Shown: positions 18,639 through 27,230 of the stretch, piece by piece
Position numbering within the stretch: the stretch's first letter is position 1
Layout of the letters: each line of letters starts with the position of its first letter
DNA from: CAVQFB01 sp963711675
GTDB lineage: Bacteria; Acidobacteriota; Terriglobia; Terriglobales; Acidobacteriaceae
NCBI GenBank assembly: GCA_963711675.1
Contig: CAVQFB010000001.1
Location: 1-64,000 of the forward strand
DNA: 64,000 nt
Direction of reading: 5' to 3'
Program-made: the position numbers and the translations under genes
The notes under the pieces: model-generated
Databases searched by the model: none
What the model was told of the DNA's origin: nothing
Seen by the model: only the letters and a program-made list of their open reading frames with translations

Positions 18639-20819
18639 ATGAGATTTCTTCGTCTTTCTGTTCTCGTGTCAGCCATCCTGTTTTCCATCCCTTTCGGAAC
18701 GCACGTGGGCGCGCAACAGCCTGCAGCTGAGCAGAACGTCCCGACGGCGATTTTCGGTTTCCGCGATTCCGCCGCTGAACTCGCGATCGAGAAGCGTTTT
18801 CTCGCCGCCCCTGATCCCAAACTTGCCGAAGAGCATCTGCGCATCCTGACACAGGCTCCGCATATTGCGGGTTCACCTGAAGACAAGGCCACAGCTGACT
18901 ACGTTGCCGCCAAGTTCCGCGCAGCCGGGCTCGACACCGAGATTGTCGAATACAAGATCTGGTTCAACTATCCCGTCGAAGTCAGCGTCGACGTTACCGC
19001 GCCCGCTGACGTCAAGATGCACGGCCCCACCCGTGAGCACGTCGACGGTGATCCTTTCCAGGACGATCCTCGCGTGGTCATGCCCTACAACGGCATGTCG
19101 CCCTCTGGCGACGTCGAGGCCGACATCGTTTACGCCAATTACGGCTCGCCGGAAGATTTTCAAAAACTCGAGCAGATGAAGATCGACGTGCGCGGCAAAC
19201 TTGTGCTCGTGCGCTACGGCCAGAACTTTCGCGGCGTAAAGGCATTCGTGGCGCAGGAACACGGCGCCGCCGGCCTGATCATCTACTCCGATCCCGCCGA
19301 CGACGGCTGGAAGCGCGGCGACAAATATCCCAAGGGACCCTGGCGTCCCGACAGCGGTGTGCAACGTGGGTCGATCGGCTACATGTTCGAGTTCGCAGGC
19401 GACCCGACAACACCTGGCATTGCGTCGGCCCCCAACTTGCCGGACTCCAAGCGCATCCGGCCGCAAGAGTCGGCACAAATGCCGAAGATTCCCACCACTC
19501 CCGTCTCCTATGCCGATGCCTGGCCGATTCTCGAACACCTCGGCGGCCCGGACTCCCCACGCGACTGGCAGGGAGCTTTGCCTTTCACCTACCACGTCGG
19601 CCCCGGCCCGGTGCGAGTGAAACTGCACCTGAAGCAGGACTACCAGTTCCGCACCGTCTGGGATGTCATCGGAAAAGTCCGCGGCTCAGAATCGCCTGAC
19701 GAGTGGGTCGTTGCCGGCAACCATCGCGATGCCTGGGTCTACGGAGCGGTCGATCCCAACAGCGGCACCGCGGCGATGCTGGAGGCTGTTCATGGCATTG
19801 GAGATCTATCGAAGTCAGGCTGGAAGCCGAAGCGCAGCATCGTCGTTTGCAGCTGGGACGCGGAAGAACTCGGCCTGATGGGCTCGACCGAGTGGGGCGA
19901 GCAACACGCGGCCGAGTTAGCCAACGCGGCCGCCTACTTCAACATGGACGTCGCAGTTTCGGGGCCTAAGTTCGGCGCTTCCTCGGTGCCGAGCCTCAAG
20001 CAGTTCATTCGCGATATCGCAAAAATGGTTCCCAGCCCTCGCGGGGGTACGGTTTACGAGGTCTGGCGGAAGGCGACGCAACCAGCAACCGATTCGACCC
20101 AGGCTTCCTCCGACGTGACCGGCGACAATCGTCGGTTGCCCCAGGCGCAGGGGCGCGACGATGCTCCCGTCGGCGACTTGGGCAGCGGCTCCGATTACAC
20201 CGTATTCCTTCAGCACCTCGGGGTGCCTTCCTCCGATGTCAGCTCTTCCGGGCCGTATGGCGTGTATCACTCGGTCTTCGACAATTTCAACTGGTTCAAG
20301 AAATTCGGGGATCCGGACTTCACCTACGAGCAGGAAATGGCGCGGATCTACGGCCTGGAAGTAGTGCGCATGGCCGACTCGGACGTACTGCCTTATGACT
20401 TTGAAGAGTATGGCAAGGAAGTGTCGGTTTATGTCGACGCGGCGAAAAAGCGGGCTGAGGCCAAGTTCGGCGATCGTGTGCCCAGCTTTACGGCGTTGAC
20501 TGAAGCGGCGAAGCGATTCGAGGAGGCTGGAGCCAAGGTGCTCGAAAAGGAGCGCAAGACCCCCGCAGACCCTACCAGGCTGAACCAGAGCCTGCGGGCT
20601 GTCGAGCGCGATTTGCTCATCCCTGCGGGCCTGCCGAAGCGCCCCTGGTACCACCACGCCATCTATGCCCCTGGCGAATACACGGGATACGCGGCGGTCG
20701 TGATTCCTGGTGTTAACGAGGCCATTACCAGGGGCGACCTGGAACTAACCACGCAGCAGCTTGCTGAGCTGGCCACAGCCCTCAATAGGGCCGCCAAGAC
20801 CTTGGCTTCGGCCCACTGA
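18639..20819 (+). CDS. Secreted M28 zinc peptidase, glutamate carboxypeptidase II-like
   Basis: About 726 residues with a signal peptide (FLRLSVLVSAILFSIPFG). A PA (protease-associated) insert (ANYGSPEDFQKLEQM to GAAGLIIYSDPADD) is followed by the M28 core. Zinc ligands are visible: His in AGNHRDAW (about 360), Asp in AVDPNSG, Glu-Glu in WDAEELGLMGS, Asp in FNMDVAV and His in VYHSVFDN. The C-terminal helical dimerisation-like domain follows, as in PSMA/NAALADase. Start ATG 18639 with GGAG; a longer in-frame start at 18567 lacks support. It releases C-terminal amino acids, perhaps Glu, in the periplasm. Confidence 0.9.
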   Translation: MRFLRLSVLVSAILFSIPFGTHVGAQQPAAEQNVPTAIFGFRDSAAELAIEKRFLAAPDPKLAEEHLRILTQAPHIAGSPEDKATADYVAAKFRAAGLDTEIVEYKIWFNYPVEVSVDVTAPADVKMHGPTREHVDGDPFQDDPRVVMPYNGMSPSGDVEADIVYANYGSPEDFQKLEQMKIDVRGKLVLVRYGQNFRGVKAFVAQEHGAAGLIIYSDPADDGWKRGDKYPKGPWRPDSGVQRGSIGYMFEFAGDPTTPGIASAPNLPDSKRIRPQESAQMPKIPTTPVSYADAWPILEHLGGPDSPRDWQGALPFTYHVGPGPVRVKLHLKQDYQFRTVWDVIGKVRGSESPDEWVVAGNHRDAWVYGAVDPNSGTAAMLEAVHGIGDLSKSGWKPKRSIVVCSWDAEELGLMGSTEWGEQHAAELANAAAYFNMDVAVSGPKFGASSVPSLKQFIRDIAKMVPSPRGGTVYEVWRKATQPATDSTQASSDVTGDNRRLPQAQGRDDAPVGDLGSGSDYTVFLQHLGVPSSDVSSSGPYGVYHSVFDNFNWFKKFGDPDFTYEQEMARIYGLEVVRMADSDVLPYDFEEYGKEVSVYVDAAKKRAEAKFGDRVPSFTALTEAAKRFEEAGAKVLEKERKTPADPTRLNQSLRAVERDLLIPAGLPKRPWYHHAIYAPGEYTGYAAVVIPGVNEAITRGDLELTTQQLAELATALNRAAKTLASAH

Positions 20820-21027
20820 TCCCTGGCTTCGGGCCTCTGAGAAAGTGCAAAACTTTGCACTTCGTGGCCGCTTTTTTTCGGGGGTACTACCGCTGCTGAG
20901 TTGCGGTAAACTAGGCTTCCTGCAACGGGTTTGGCCGTTGTGAGGGTGGCGCCGGGAAGATTTCCACGCAGTGACTTTCTGTTCCGCCGATCTCTGTCCT
21001 CAGTTTCATTGCGACCGTTGCGAGCGT

Positions 21028-22188
21028 ATGCCTCGGGCCCGTCTGATCACGCGTTCCACTGAAGCCTCGCAGGAAGTTTTGCAACTGCTGCGCGGGCGCG
21101 GCTTTGAAGTCGAAATTGTCTCGCCGGACGAGCAGTCTGCTCAGCCCGCCGACCTGGAGATCAAGGTCGAAGAATACAGCGTGGAGGAAGCACTCGACCG
21201 CGCGGAACAGATGCCCCACGCGGCCGATCTCTGTGCCTTCGTCGCGCCCGGCACGCTTTCTGGAGATCGCGTTATCGCTATCCCGCTCCTTCCCGATGCG
21301 GAGGAGGACGTTGGATTTGTTTTTGAAAAACAGCAGTTCACGACGAACGCGGACGAGCCACATCATTCCACCTTCAATGCAGCTCTCGCGCACGCCAGCG
21401 CGGAGAATGGTTTCGAGTTTGGACCAAGCTTTGAACGCGAAGCTGACGTGACGCCAGAAGAACTGTCCGCAGATATTCCCGCGGCGGTCACGACGCCCGC
21501 GGCGATCGCGATGCCGATGGCAGAGTCAGTGCAGAGTTCGTCAGCGCTGAAGCGTGCCGAGGCGCTCGCACCGCCGGACGTGGTAACGACTCGGCGCGAA
21601 GTACCGTCCTGGTTCTCATCGGCTCGTCTCGCGTTCGCTTCACTCCGCGGGAAGGCGAACTCATGGCTTGATCTTGCTGTGATGCGTTCAGCATTTTCCT
21701 CGCTGCCGTCCCAGCGGTATCGCGCCCGCACCATGAGTGACGCGTCCTTCTGGAAGGCCGCCACCGTCATCGCAGCCATGGCGATTTTTGCCTTGCTGGT
21801 GGGAGCGACTGCGCGCCGTGCGCCTCTGCTGGCGAACCTGACGCAGCACACGAACCGGAAAGCTCCGTTCGCGGGGGCACGCGTTCGTTCCATTTCTACC
21901 GCTCCTTCGGCGTCAGGCCAGATCGGTGGCGAACCGCAGACCGACCGGTTGCGATCTTCCAAAGCGACCGAAATTATGGATGAGATCTTGTCCGAACCGG
22001 CGCCGTCCGCATCGAACTCTAATCCGCGAACCTCAGCCCGGTCCGCCCGCCGCCGTTCTTCCCTGGCCAGACACGAGAGCAACGTCGTGGCTGACGACGT
22101 CGTCGTCTACTACGCCAAGAAGCCTGTCCCGCCACCACTTCCGCCCGTCGTTCACGACGGCATCAAACACTATTCGGATCTCCGCTAG
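21028..22188 (+). CDS. Hypothetical single-pass membrane protein
   Basis: About 386 residues from ATG 21028 (MPRARLITRSTEASQEVL). The N-terminal about 100 residues form an alpha/beta region (VLQLLRGRGFEVEIVSPDE; VEEYSVEEALDRAEQM). A long low-complexity Ala/Pro linker, one membrane helix (TVIAAMAIFALLVGATA, about 255-272) and a Ser/Arg-rich tail ending YYAKKPVPPPLPP follow. I do not recognise a named family. A longer start at 20971 adds a cysteine-rich stretch and is less likely. Confidence 0.6.
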   Translation: MPRARLITRSTEASQEVLQLLRGRGFEVEIVSPDEQSAQPADLEIKVEEYSVEEALDRAEQMPHAADLCAFVAPGTLSGDRVIAIPLLPDAEEDVGFVFEKQQFTTNADEPHHSTFNAALAHASAENGFEFGPSFEREADVTPEELSADIPAAVTTPAAIAMPMAESVQSSSALKRAEALAPPDVVTTRREVPSWFSSARLAFASLRGKANSWLDLAVMRSAFSSLPSQRYRARTMSDASFWKAATVIAAMAIFALLVGATARRAPLLANLTQHTNRKAPFAGARVRSISTAPSASGQIGGEPQTDRLRSSKATEIMDEILSEPAPSASNSNPRTSARSARRRSSLARHESNVVADDVVVYYAKKPVPPPLPPVVHDGIKHYSDLR

Positions 22189-22395
22189 CGGATCATTGCT
22201 GGCGTGCCCTGCTTTTTGCGCGCTCCGCGATTAGGAATCCGAGAACTGCAACTAAGACCTTCATTCATTACTCATTGTCGTTCATTTGACGACCCGGCCA
22301 CTGCATCTTATGATCACCGCTCCAGTATGGGTCTTGCGTTTCGCGAGATGGCTACGTGACACCGAACTCCTGACCTCGACTGGACAAATCCTCCC

Positions 22396-23043
22396 ATGAA
22401 CGCCGCGGCAGCCGTAGGACACATTCTGAGAACTCTGCCCGCGGCAGCTCTGGCCACGTTTCTTGCGCTCTTTCCCATCGTGAATCCGTTCGGCGGAATC
22501 CCGCTGTTCTTCGCTCTCACTACCAGTTTCACGTCAGAGGAACGCAATCGCGAAGCCATGAAGACGGCCGGCTACGTGTTCGCGATCCTCGCCGTCTTCA
22601 TGCTCTTTGGCCGCTTCGTTCTGAATTTCTTCGGCATCTCTCTGCCCGTTCTGAAAATTGCCGGTGGTCTGATCGTCGCCAACACGGCGTGGGGCATGGT
22701 GACCGGCAGCAGCCGCATCACCTCGGCAGAGCATGACGAGGCCACCACCAAAGAAGATTTCTCGCTGACCCCCATGGCGATGCCCATGCTCTCCGGACCT
22801 GGCTCCATCGGCGTCGTAATGGGCGTAGCCGCCCATGCCGACAGCATGGCCGCCTATCTGGGGATGATTATCGGAATCGCAGCGCTCGCCGTCTCGGTTT
22901 ACCTGTTCCTGCGCCTCGGCGGGCCGCTGGTAGGAAAACTGGGCCCCGGCGCGATCGGCGCCATCAACCGCATCTTCGGATTCCTCATCCTCGCGATTGC
23001 CGTGCAACTGGTGTGGGATGGGGTAGCCGACTTCAAAAGCTAG
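22396..23043 (+). CDS. MarC family integral membrane protein
   Basis: 215 residues, six hydrophobic segments. FLALFPIVNPFGGIPLFFAL and PMAMPMLSGPGSIGVVM are the two MarC/NAAT signature repeats. Transport substrate is unknown in most members; some archaeal ones carry neutral amino acids. It stands alone, and a hairpin follows 30 bases after the stop. Confidence 0.88.
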   Translation: MNAAAAVGHILRTLPAAALATFLALFPIVNPFGGIPLFFALTTSFTSEERNREAMKTAGYVFAILAVFMLFGRFVLNFFGISLPVLKIAGGLIVANTAWGMVTGSSRITSAEHDEATTKEDFSLTPMAMPMLSGPGSIGVVMGVAAHADSMAAYLGMIIGIAALAVSVYLFLRLGGPLVGKLGPGAIGAINRIFGFLILAIAVQLVWDGVADFKS

Positions 23044-23072
23044 AGGATCTCAAGGGAGAGATGAATGTGTGG

Positions 23073-23092
23073 CGCGGGCGTCCTCGCCCGCG
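23073..23092. terminator. GC-rich hairpin between marC and thiC (convergent)
   Basis: CGCGGGCG-TCCT-CGCCCGCG: 8-bp perfect stem, 4-base loop, no T-run. It sits between convergent genes and may act as a bidirectional terminator. A similar GCGGGCG/CGCCCGC hairpin occurs at 58891-58908. Confidence 0.45.
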
Positions 23093-23093
23093 A

Positions 23094-23152
23094 GGCCTTC
23101 GTGGCCTCTGTGGCTAAGACTTCCCCCGTGCCCTCTCTGGTTGAAAGTCTTT
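23094..23152 (+). repeat. CTCTGTGGTTAAGG-family repeat, copy 7 (double)
   Basis: Two units: GGCCTTCGTGGCCTCTGTGG plus CTAAGACTT, then CCCGTGCCCTCTCTGGTTGA. The second ends about 2 bases before the thiC stop codon on the reverse strand. Confidence 0.6.
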
Positions 23153-23154
23153 GG

Positions 23155-24645
23155 CTACGCGCTCTTGATCCCCACCAGCTTCTCCACCAGCGCCGAGTAG
23201 TCCTTCTTCTCGAGCCCGTGGACCTGCTTGTTGTACTCGTCGACTTTGCTCGAGTAATTCATCGAGCAGAATTTCGGACCGCACATGGAGCAGAACGCCG
23301 CTTCTTTGTAGAAGTCGTCGGGCAGAGTTTCGTCGTGCATCGACCGCGCCGTCTCGGGATCGAGCGACAGCGCAAACTGCTTCTCCCAGTCGAACGTATA
23401 TCGCGCGTAGCTGAGCGCGTCGTCGCGGTCGCGCGCTCCGGGCCGGTGCCGCGCCACATCGGCGGCGTGCGCCGCAATCTTGTAGGCGATGATGCCGTCC
23501 TTCACATCCTTCTCGTTCGGCAGCCCAAGGTGCTCCTTGGGCGTGACGTAGCACAGCATCGCCGCCCCGTGCCAACCGATCATCGCGGCCCCAATCGCCG
23601 ACGTGATGTGGTCATATCCCGGCGCAATGTCCGTCACCAGCGGCCCGAGCGTGTAGAAAGGCGCTTCGTAGCAGTACTCGATTTCCTTGTCGACCTGTTC
23701 CTTGATCTTGTCGAGCGGCACATGCCCCGGGCCTTCGATCATCACCTGCACGTCGTGCTTCCACGCGATCTGCGTCAACTCGCCCAGCGTCTTCAGTTCT
23801 TCAAATTGCGCCGTATCACTTGCGTCCGCGAGACACCCCGGTCTCAAGCCGTCGCCCAGGGAAAAGCTCACGTCGTACTTCTTCATGATCTTGCAGATGT
23901 CGTCGAAGCACTCGTAGAGAAAATTCTGCTTGTGGTGATGGGCCATCCACTGCGCCAGAATCGCTCCGCCCCGGCTCACGATGCCGGTAATGCGCTTCGA
24001 GACCAGCGGCAGATATTGAATCAGCACGCCGGCATGAATCGTCATGTAGTCGACACCCTGCGCTGCCTGCTCTTCGATCACCTCCAGCATCACCACAGCA
24101 CTCAAATCCTCGACGCGCTTTACCCGCGATATCGCCTCATAAATCGGCACCGTGCCGATCGGCACCGGCGAATGGCGCAGGATCGCTTCGCGAATCTCGT
24201 GGATATTGCCGCCGGTGGAAAGGTCCATCACAGTGTCCGCGCCGTAATGCACCGAGGTGTGGAGCTTCTTCAGTTCTTCGTCGACGTTGGAGGTGACCGC
24301 GGAATTGCCAATGTTGGCGTTGATCTTGCACAGCGAGGCGACGCCGATACACATCGGTTCGAGTTCGGGATGGTTGATGTTGGCGGGAATGATCATCCGC
24401 CCGCGGGCCACTTCGTCGCGCACAAGTTCCGGCGAAATCTTCTCGCGTTCGGCGATGTACAGCATCTCCTCGGTCACGAACCCTTGTCGCGCATAGTGCA
24501 TCTGCGAGAAGTTGCCGTCGGTATTCTCGGCGCGGCGCTTGGCCAGCCATTCCGCGCGAGGCTTGGGGACAGAACCGTTGCCGTTCGCCGCATGTGGAGT
24601 ATTACCGTTCACAGGAACTGGGTGATTGCCATTGGTCGGGGACAT
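23155..24645 (-). CDS. thiC: Phosphomethylpyrimidine synthase
   Basis: Radical SAM enzyme converting aminoimidazole ribotide to HMP phosphate for thiamine. About 496 residues. Conserved blocks: QMHYARQGFVTEEM, GRMIIPANINHPE, NANIGNSAVTS, DLSTGGNIHEIREA, MTIHAGVL, FSLGDGLRPG, IEGPGHVPLDKI, YDHITSAIGAAM and the C-terminal cluster motif CSMCGPKFC. ATG 24645 (MSPTNGN) has GGAG 8 bases upstream and is preferred over GTG 24657. The Asn/Gly-rich N-terminus is a variable linker. It stands alone, with no other thi gene near. Confidence 0.95.
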   Translation of the reverse strand: MSPTNGNHPVPVNGNTPHAANGNGSVPKPRAEWLAKRRAENTDGNFSQMHYARQGFVTEEMLYIAEREKISPELVRDEVARGRMIIPANINHPELEPMCIGVASLCKINANIGNSAVTSNVDEELKKLHTSVHYGADTVMDLSTGGNIHEIREAILRHSPVPIGTVPIYEAISRVKRVEDLSAVVMLEVIEEQAAQGVDYMTIHAGVLIQYLPLVSKRITGIVSRGGAILAQWMAHHHKQNFLYECFDDICKIMKKYDVSFSLGDGLRPGCLADASDTAQFEELKTLGELTQIAWKHDVQVMIEGPGHVPLDKIKEQVDKEIEYCYEAPFYTLGPLVTDIAPGYDHITSAIGAAMIGWHGAAMLCYVTPKEHLGLPNEKDVKDGIIAYKIAAHAADVARHRPGARDRDDALSYARYTFDWEKQFALSLDPETARSMHDETLPDDFYKEAAFCSMCGPKFCSMNYSSKVDEYNKQVHGLEKKDYSALVEKLVGIKSA

Positions 24646-24683
24646 GAAGAACTCCACTCTCGTTCGTCTTTGGAATGAAATTC

Positions 24684-24689
24684 ATTATA
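24684..24689 (-). promoter_or_regulatory. Possible -10 box for thiC
   Basis: Perfect TATAAT on the reverse strand, 39 bases upstream of the ATG. No good -35 box at 16-18 bases, and no TPP riboswitch (THI box) is recognisable in the leader. Confidence 0.35.
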
Positions 24690-24788
24690 CGCGGGAGTGC
24701 GGTCTGAAACCTGTTCGCAGAGCCACGCCGATCAAGAATGCGGTGTGACTCTTCGTGCCCCGGGGTTCGCTTTGAATCCCCTGTGCTC

Positions 24789-24980
24789 GCTGTGTCCTCT
24801 GTTGTGGTTAAGGTTTTAGAACTGTTGGGATTGTGACCCAGATTTTTTCCTTCGTGCGCCTTCGTGTCCTTGGTGGTTAATTTTGAAACGGCGGTTAGTT
24901 TTGAATCACCCGGTGATCGCTGTGCGCTCTGTGGTTAAGGGCTTTGGGATTTGCGCCCTAGTGGTTAAGGTTTTAGAACA
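24789..24980 (+). repeat. Array of four CTCTGTGGTTAAGG-family units (copy 8)
   Basis: Units at 24789-24819 (TGTGTCCTCTGTTGTGGTTA), 24849-24883 (CTTCGTGCGCCTTCGTGTCC), 24916-24950 (CTGTGCGCTCTGTGGTTAAG) and 24958-24980 (TAGTGGTTAAGG then TTTTAGAAC). They fill most of the 440-base spacer between thiC and ccmE. The spacers share TTTTAGAAC twice, so units were duplicated together with flanks. No gene is seen in this spacer. Confidence 0.65.
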
Positions 24981-25090
24981 CGTCCAAATCCCTTGACGGC
25001 ACCGGGTTACGCGGCTGCATTGTCCTTCTGCTTTCTTGACCCGGGGCCTCGATCCGCGTAATGTTTGCTTATCCCTTGGGGTTTCCATCT

Positions 25091-25561
25091 ATGTCCAGCG
25101 AGAGCAGCAAATACTTGAAGTTCGGCGCAGCCACGGCAGTCATCCTTGTCGCCATGGCCTACCTTGCGTACACGGGTGTGCAGGAAAGCAAGAGCTACTA
25201 CGTCACCATCAAGGAACTGCACGGCATGGGCGACGGCGCTTACACCAAGCGCCTGCGCGTTGCCGGCAACGTCGAACCCGGTTCCATCAAGCGCACTGGC
25301 ACCCAGGTTGAGTTCGTGCTGATCGAGCAGGACCAGAAACTTAACGTCGTTTACACCGGCACCGAAGCCCCACCCGACACTTTCAAGGATGATTCCCAGG
25401 CTCTCGCCGAAGGCAGCTTTGGGCGCGATGGCGTTTTCCACGCCAAGGGACTGCAGGCCAAGTGCGCGTCGAAATACGCCCCGAAGACCCAAGGCGCGCC
25501 CGGAACGGCCGAGCCGCAGAAAAGCATGACCCAGGTTCAGGGCGCCAGCTCCAGCATGTAG
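25091..25561 (+). CDS. ccmE: Cytochrome c-type biogenesis protein CcmE, CxxxY variant
   Basis: Periplasmic heme chaperone, 156 residues: N-terminal anchor helix (FGAATAVILVAMAYLAY), OB fold with YTKRLRVAGNVEPGS and NVVYTGTEAPPDTFKD, and GSFGRDGVFHAKGLQAKCASKY. In the usual family the covalent heme ligand is His in HxxxY; here the position is Cys (CASKY). Start ATG 25091. ccmA, ccmB, ccmC and ccmD follow 0.9 kb downstream, separated by an opposing methyltransferase gene. Confidence 0.88.
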   Translation: MSSESSKYLKFGAATAVILVAMAYLAYTGVQESKSYYVTIKELHGMGDGAYTKRLRVAGNVEPGSIKRTGTQVEFVLIEQDQKLNVVYTGTEAPPDTFKDDSQALAEGSFGRDGVFHAKGLQAKCASKYAPKTQGAPGTAEPQKSMTQVQGASSSM

Positions 25562-25644
25562 TTCCTCCTACCGGTTTGTCATCCCGCGGGGAGCGCGAAG
25601 TTCGCTTAGCGAACTTCGTGCGTAGTCGAGGGACCTGCTTTTCG

Positions 25645-26409
25645 TCATTTCACCCGCGCATCGAATCGCAACCGCACGTAGTCCGCGGTCCAGTTCCCGC
25701 TTTCATCGCAAAGGGCAGGCCGGAGCAGAGCGACGGTCTCTTCGAGCGCCGCCGCGTGTTGCGATTCGGGCAGATGCTTGAGGAAGGGCAGCCCGAAAGT
25801 CTTGAGCCACTCCTCCATGCCGGTGGGCAGCGGGGTGGGCCGTGGAATCAGTTGCATGCTCTCGATTCGGAACCCGGCGCGCTCCAGTTTTGTCGCATAG
25901 GCCTGCGGGGCCGGGTAATACCACGGACTTGTCGACGCGGCGTTCTTTACGCCATGCCGCTCGAGAACGGCGATCAAAGCTACGTGGATCGCGGCGACGT
26001 TGCCGTGGCCTCCCATCTCGCCTGCGAACCTGCCGCCGGGCTTGAGAGCACGCTGGACGCCGGCCACCACGGCATCCGGATCTTTGCTCATCCAGTGCAG
26101 TGCAGCATTGCTGAAGACGGCGTCGAATTCGTGGTCAAACATGAGCTCGTACCCGCTCATCACGTGTGCGTCAATACCCCGGCTTTTTGCAGCGGAGACC
26201 ATATCGGCGGAGGAATCGACACCAACCACGGTTGCGCCACGGGCGGCAATCTTTTCGGATAGCACTCCGTCGCCGCACCCCAGGTCGAGAATCCGCTCAC
26301 CGGGCTGGGTGTTCAGCAGGTCTAGCACTGCCTGTCCCAGGGCCGGAACAAAGTGCGCGTGTGTCGCGTAACGCTCAGCATTCCATGTTTGGCTATGAGC
26401 CGAAGTCAT
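25645..26409 (-). CDS. Class I SAM-dependent methyltransferase (Tam-like)
   Basis: 254 residues. Motif I ERILDLGCGDGVLSEKI, acidic motif VVGVDSSADMV, VFSNAALHWMSKD and ALKPGGRFAGEMGG resemble trans-aconitate methyltransferase and related enzymes. It is encoded against the ccm genes, between ccmE and ccmA. The substrate is unknown. Confidence 0.82.
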   Translation of the reverse strand: MTSAHSQTWNAERYATHAHFVPALGQAVLDLLNTQPGERILDLGCGDGVLSEKIAARGATVVGVDSSADMVSAAKSRGIDAHVMSGYELMFDHEFDAVFSNAALHWMSKDPDAVVAGVQRALKPGGRFAGEMGGHGNVAAIHVALIAVLERHGVKNAASTSPWYYPAPQAYATKLERAGFRIESMQLIPRPTPLPTGMEEWLKTFGLPFLKHLPESQHAAALEETVALLRPALCDESGNWTADYVRLRFDARVK

Positions 26410-26519
26410 CGTTCCATCCTAAATGCAGCCATCCCAAATCCGGTGAGGCCCCAGTTTGCAAACAGCCGGCAGCGTGCATAAATTCTGAGCCTTGGTAGAC
26501 TCTTGATCAGAAAGCAGCC

Positions 26520-27230
26520 TTGACTCCATTGCTCCAAGCCACTCACGAGTCCGGAGGACCCCCGGCACAAGCTCCTGTCATTGTGGTCACAGATCTGATC
26601 AAGCAGTTCGGACGATTCGCCGCGCTTCGCGGAGTGACCGCCGAGTTCGCAGGCGGGCGCCTCTACTCCATCCTCGGCGACAACGGAGCAGGGAAGACCA
26701 CACTGCTGCGCACCCTGGCGGGACTCTCTCTAGCGACTCGCGGCACGATTGCGATATTGGGCTCGACCAACCTGCGCGCCGTCTGCTCTCAAGTCGGCTA
26801 TATGGCGCACCCGTCGCTGCTCTACGACGAGATGAGCGGCATGGAGAATCTCCAGTACTTTTCCCGGCTGTACGAGATTCGCGACGGCGCGCGCTGCAAA
26901 GAAGTCATCACGCTGGTGGGCCTTGATCCCGGCCTGGACCGCCCCGTGGGCCAATACTCACAAGGCATGCGTCAGAGAATGTCACTGGCCCGAGCGCTTT
27001 TGCACGATCCCAAAATTCTTCTGCTCGACGAGCCCTTCTCCAACGTCGATCTTCACTCCGCCCGCGAGATGGTCAAACTGCTGGGCAAGATGCGGGACTC
27101 CGGCAAGACAATTTTCGTCGTCACTCACCAAGCGCAGTTGCTCGACGGCACCGCTGATGAATTTGTCTGGATGCAGGCGGGCAAAATCGTGAGCCGCACC
27201 TCCTCGCTGGAGCCGCTGAACACACCATGA
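26520..27230 (+). CDS. ccmA: Heme exporter ATP-binding protein
   Basis: ABC ATPase of the CcmABCD complex, which helps release holo-CcmE. Walker A GDNGAGKTT, signature YSQGMRQRMSLARAL, Walker B ILLLDEPFSN, and H-loop VVTHQA. 236 residues. Start TTG 26520. The stop overlaps the ccmB start (ATGA-type). The N-terminal about 18 residues precede the ABC fold and are variable. Confidence 0.88.
   Translation: MTPLLQATHESGGPPAQAPVIVVTDLIKQFGRFAALRGVTAEFAGGRLYSILGDNGAGKTTLLRTLAGLSLATRGTIAILGSTNLRAVCSQVGYMAHPSLLYDEMSGMENLQYFSRLYEIRDGARCKEVITLVGLDPGLDRPVGQYSQGMRQRMSLARALLHDPKILLLDEPFSNVDLHSAREMVKLLGKMRDSGKTIFVVTHQAQLLDGTADEFVWMQAGKIVSRTSSLEPLNTP

Noticed and set aside
23065..24678. 537-codon plus-strand ORF
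   Set aside because: It is the antisense shadow of thiC; ThiC motifs on the other strand are unambiguous and the shadow protein is Arg/His-rich without domains.
24646..24790. TPP riboswitch expected upstream of thiC
   Set aside because: No CTGAGA ... ACCTGATC-like THI box is present on the thiC strand; only a TATAAT box is seen.
24789..24980. CRISPR-like array
   Set aside because: Units are degenerate and unevenly spaced, spacers are themselves partly repeated (TTTTAGAAC), and no cas gene is present.
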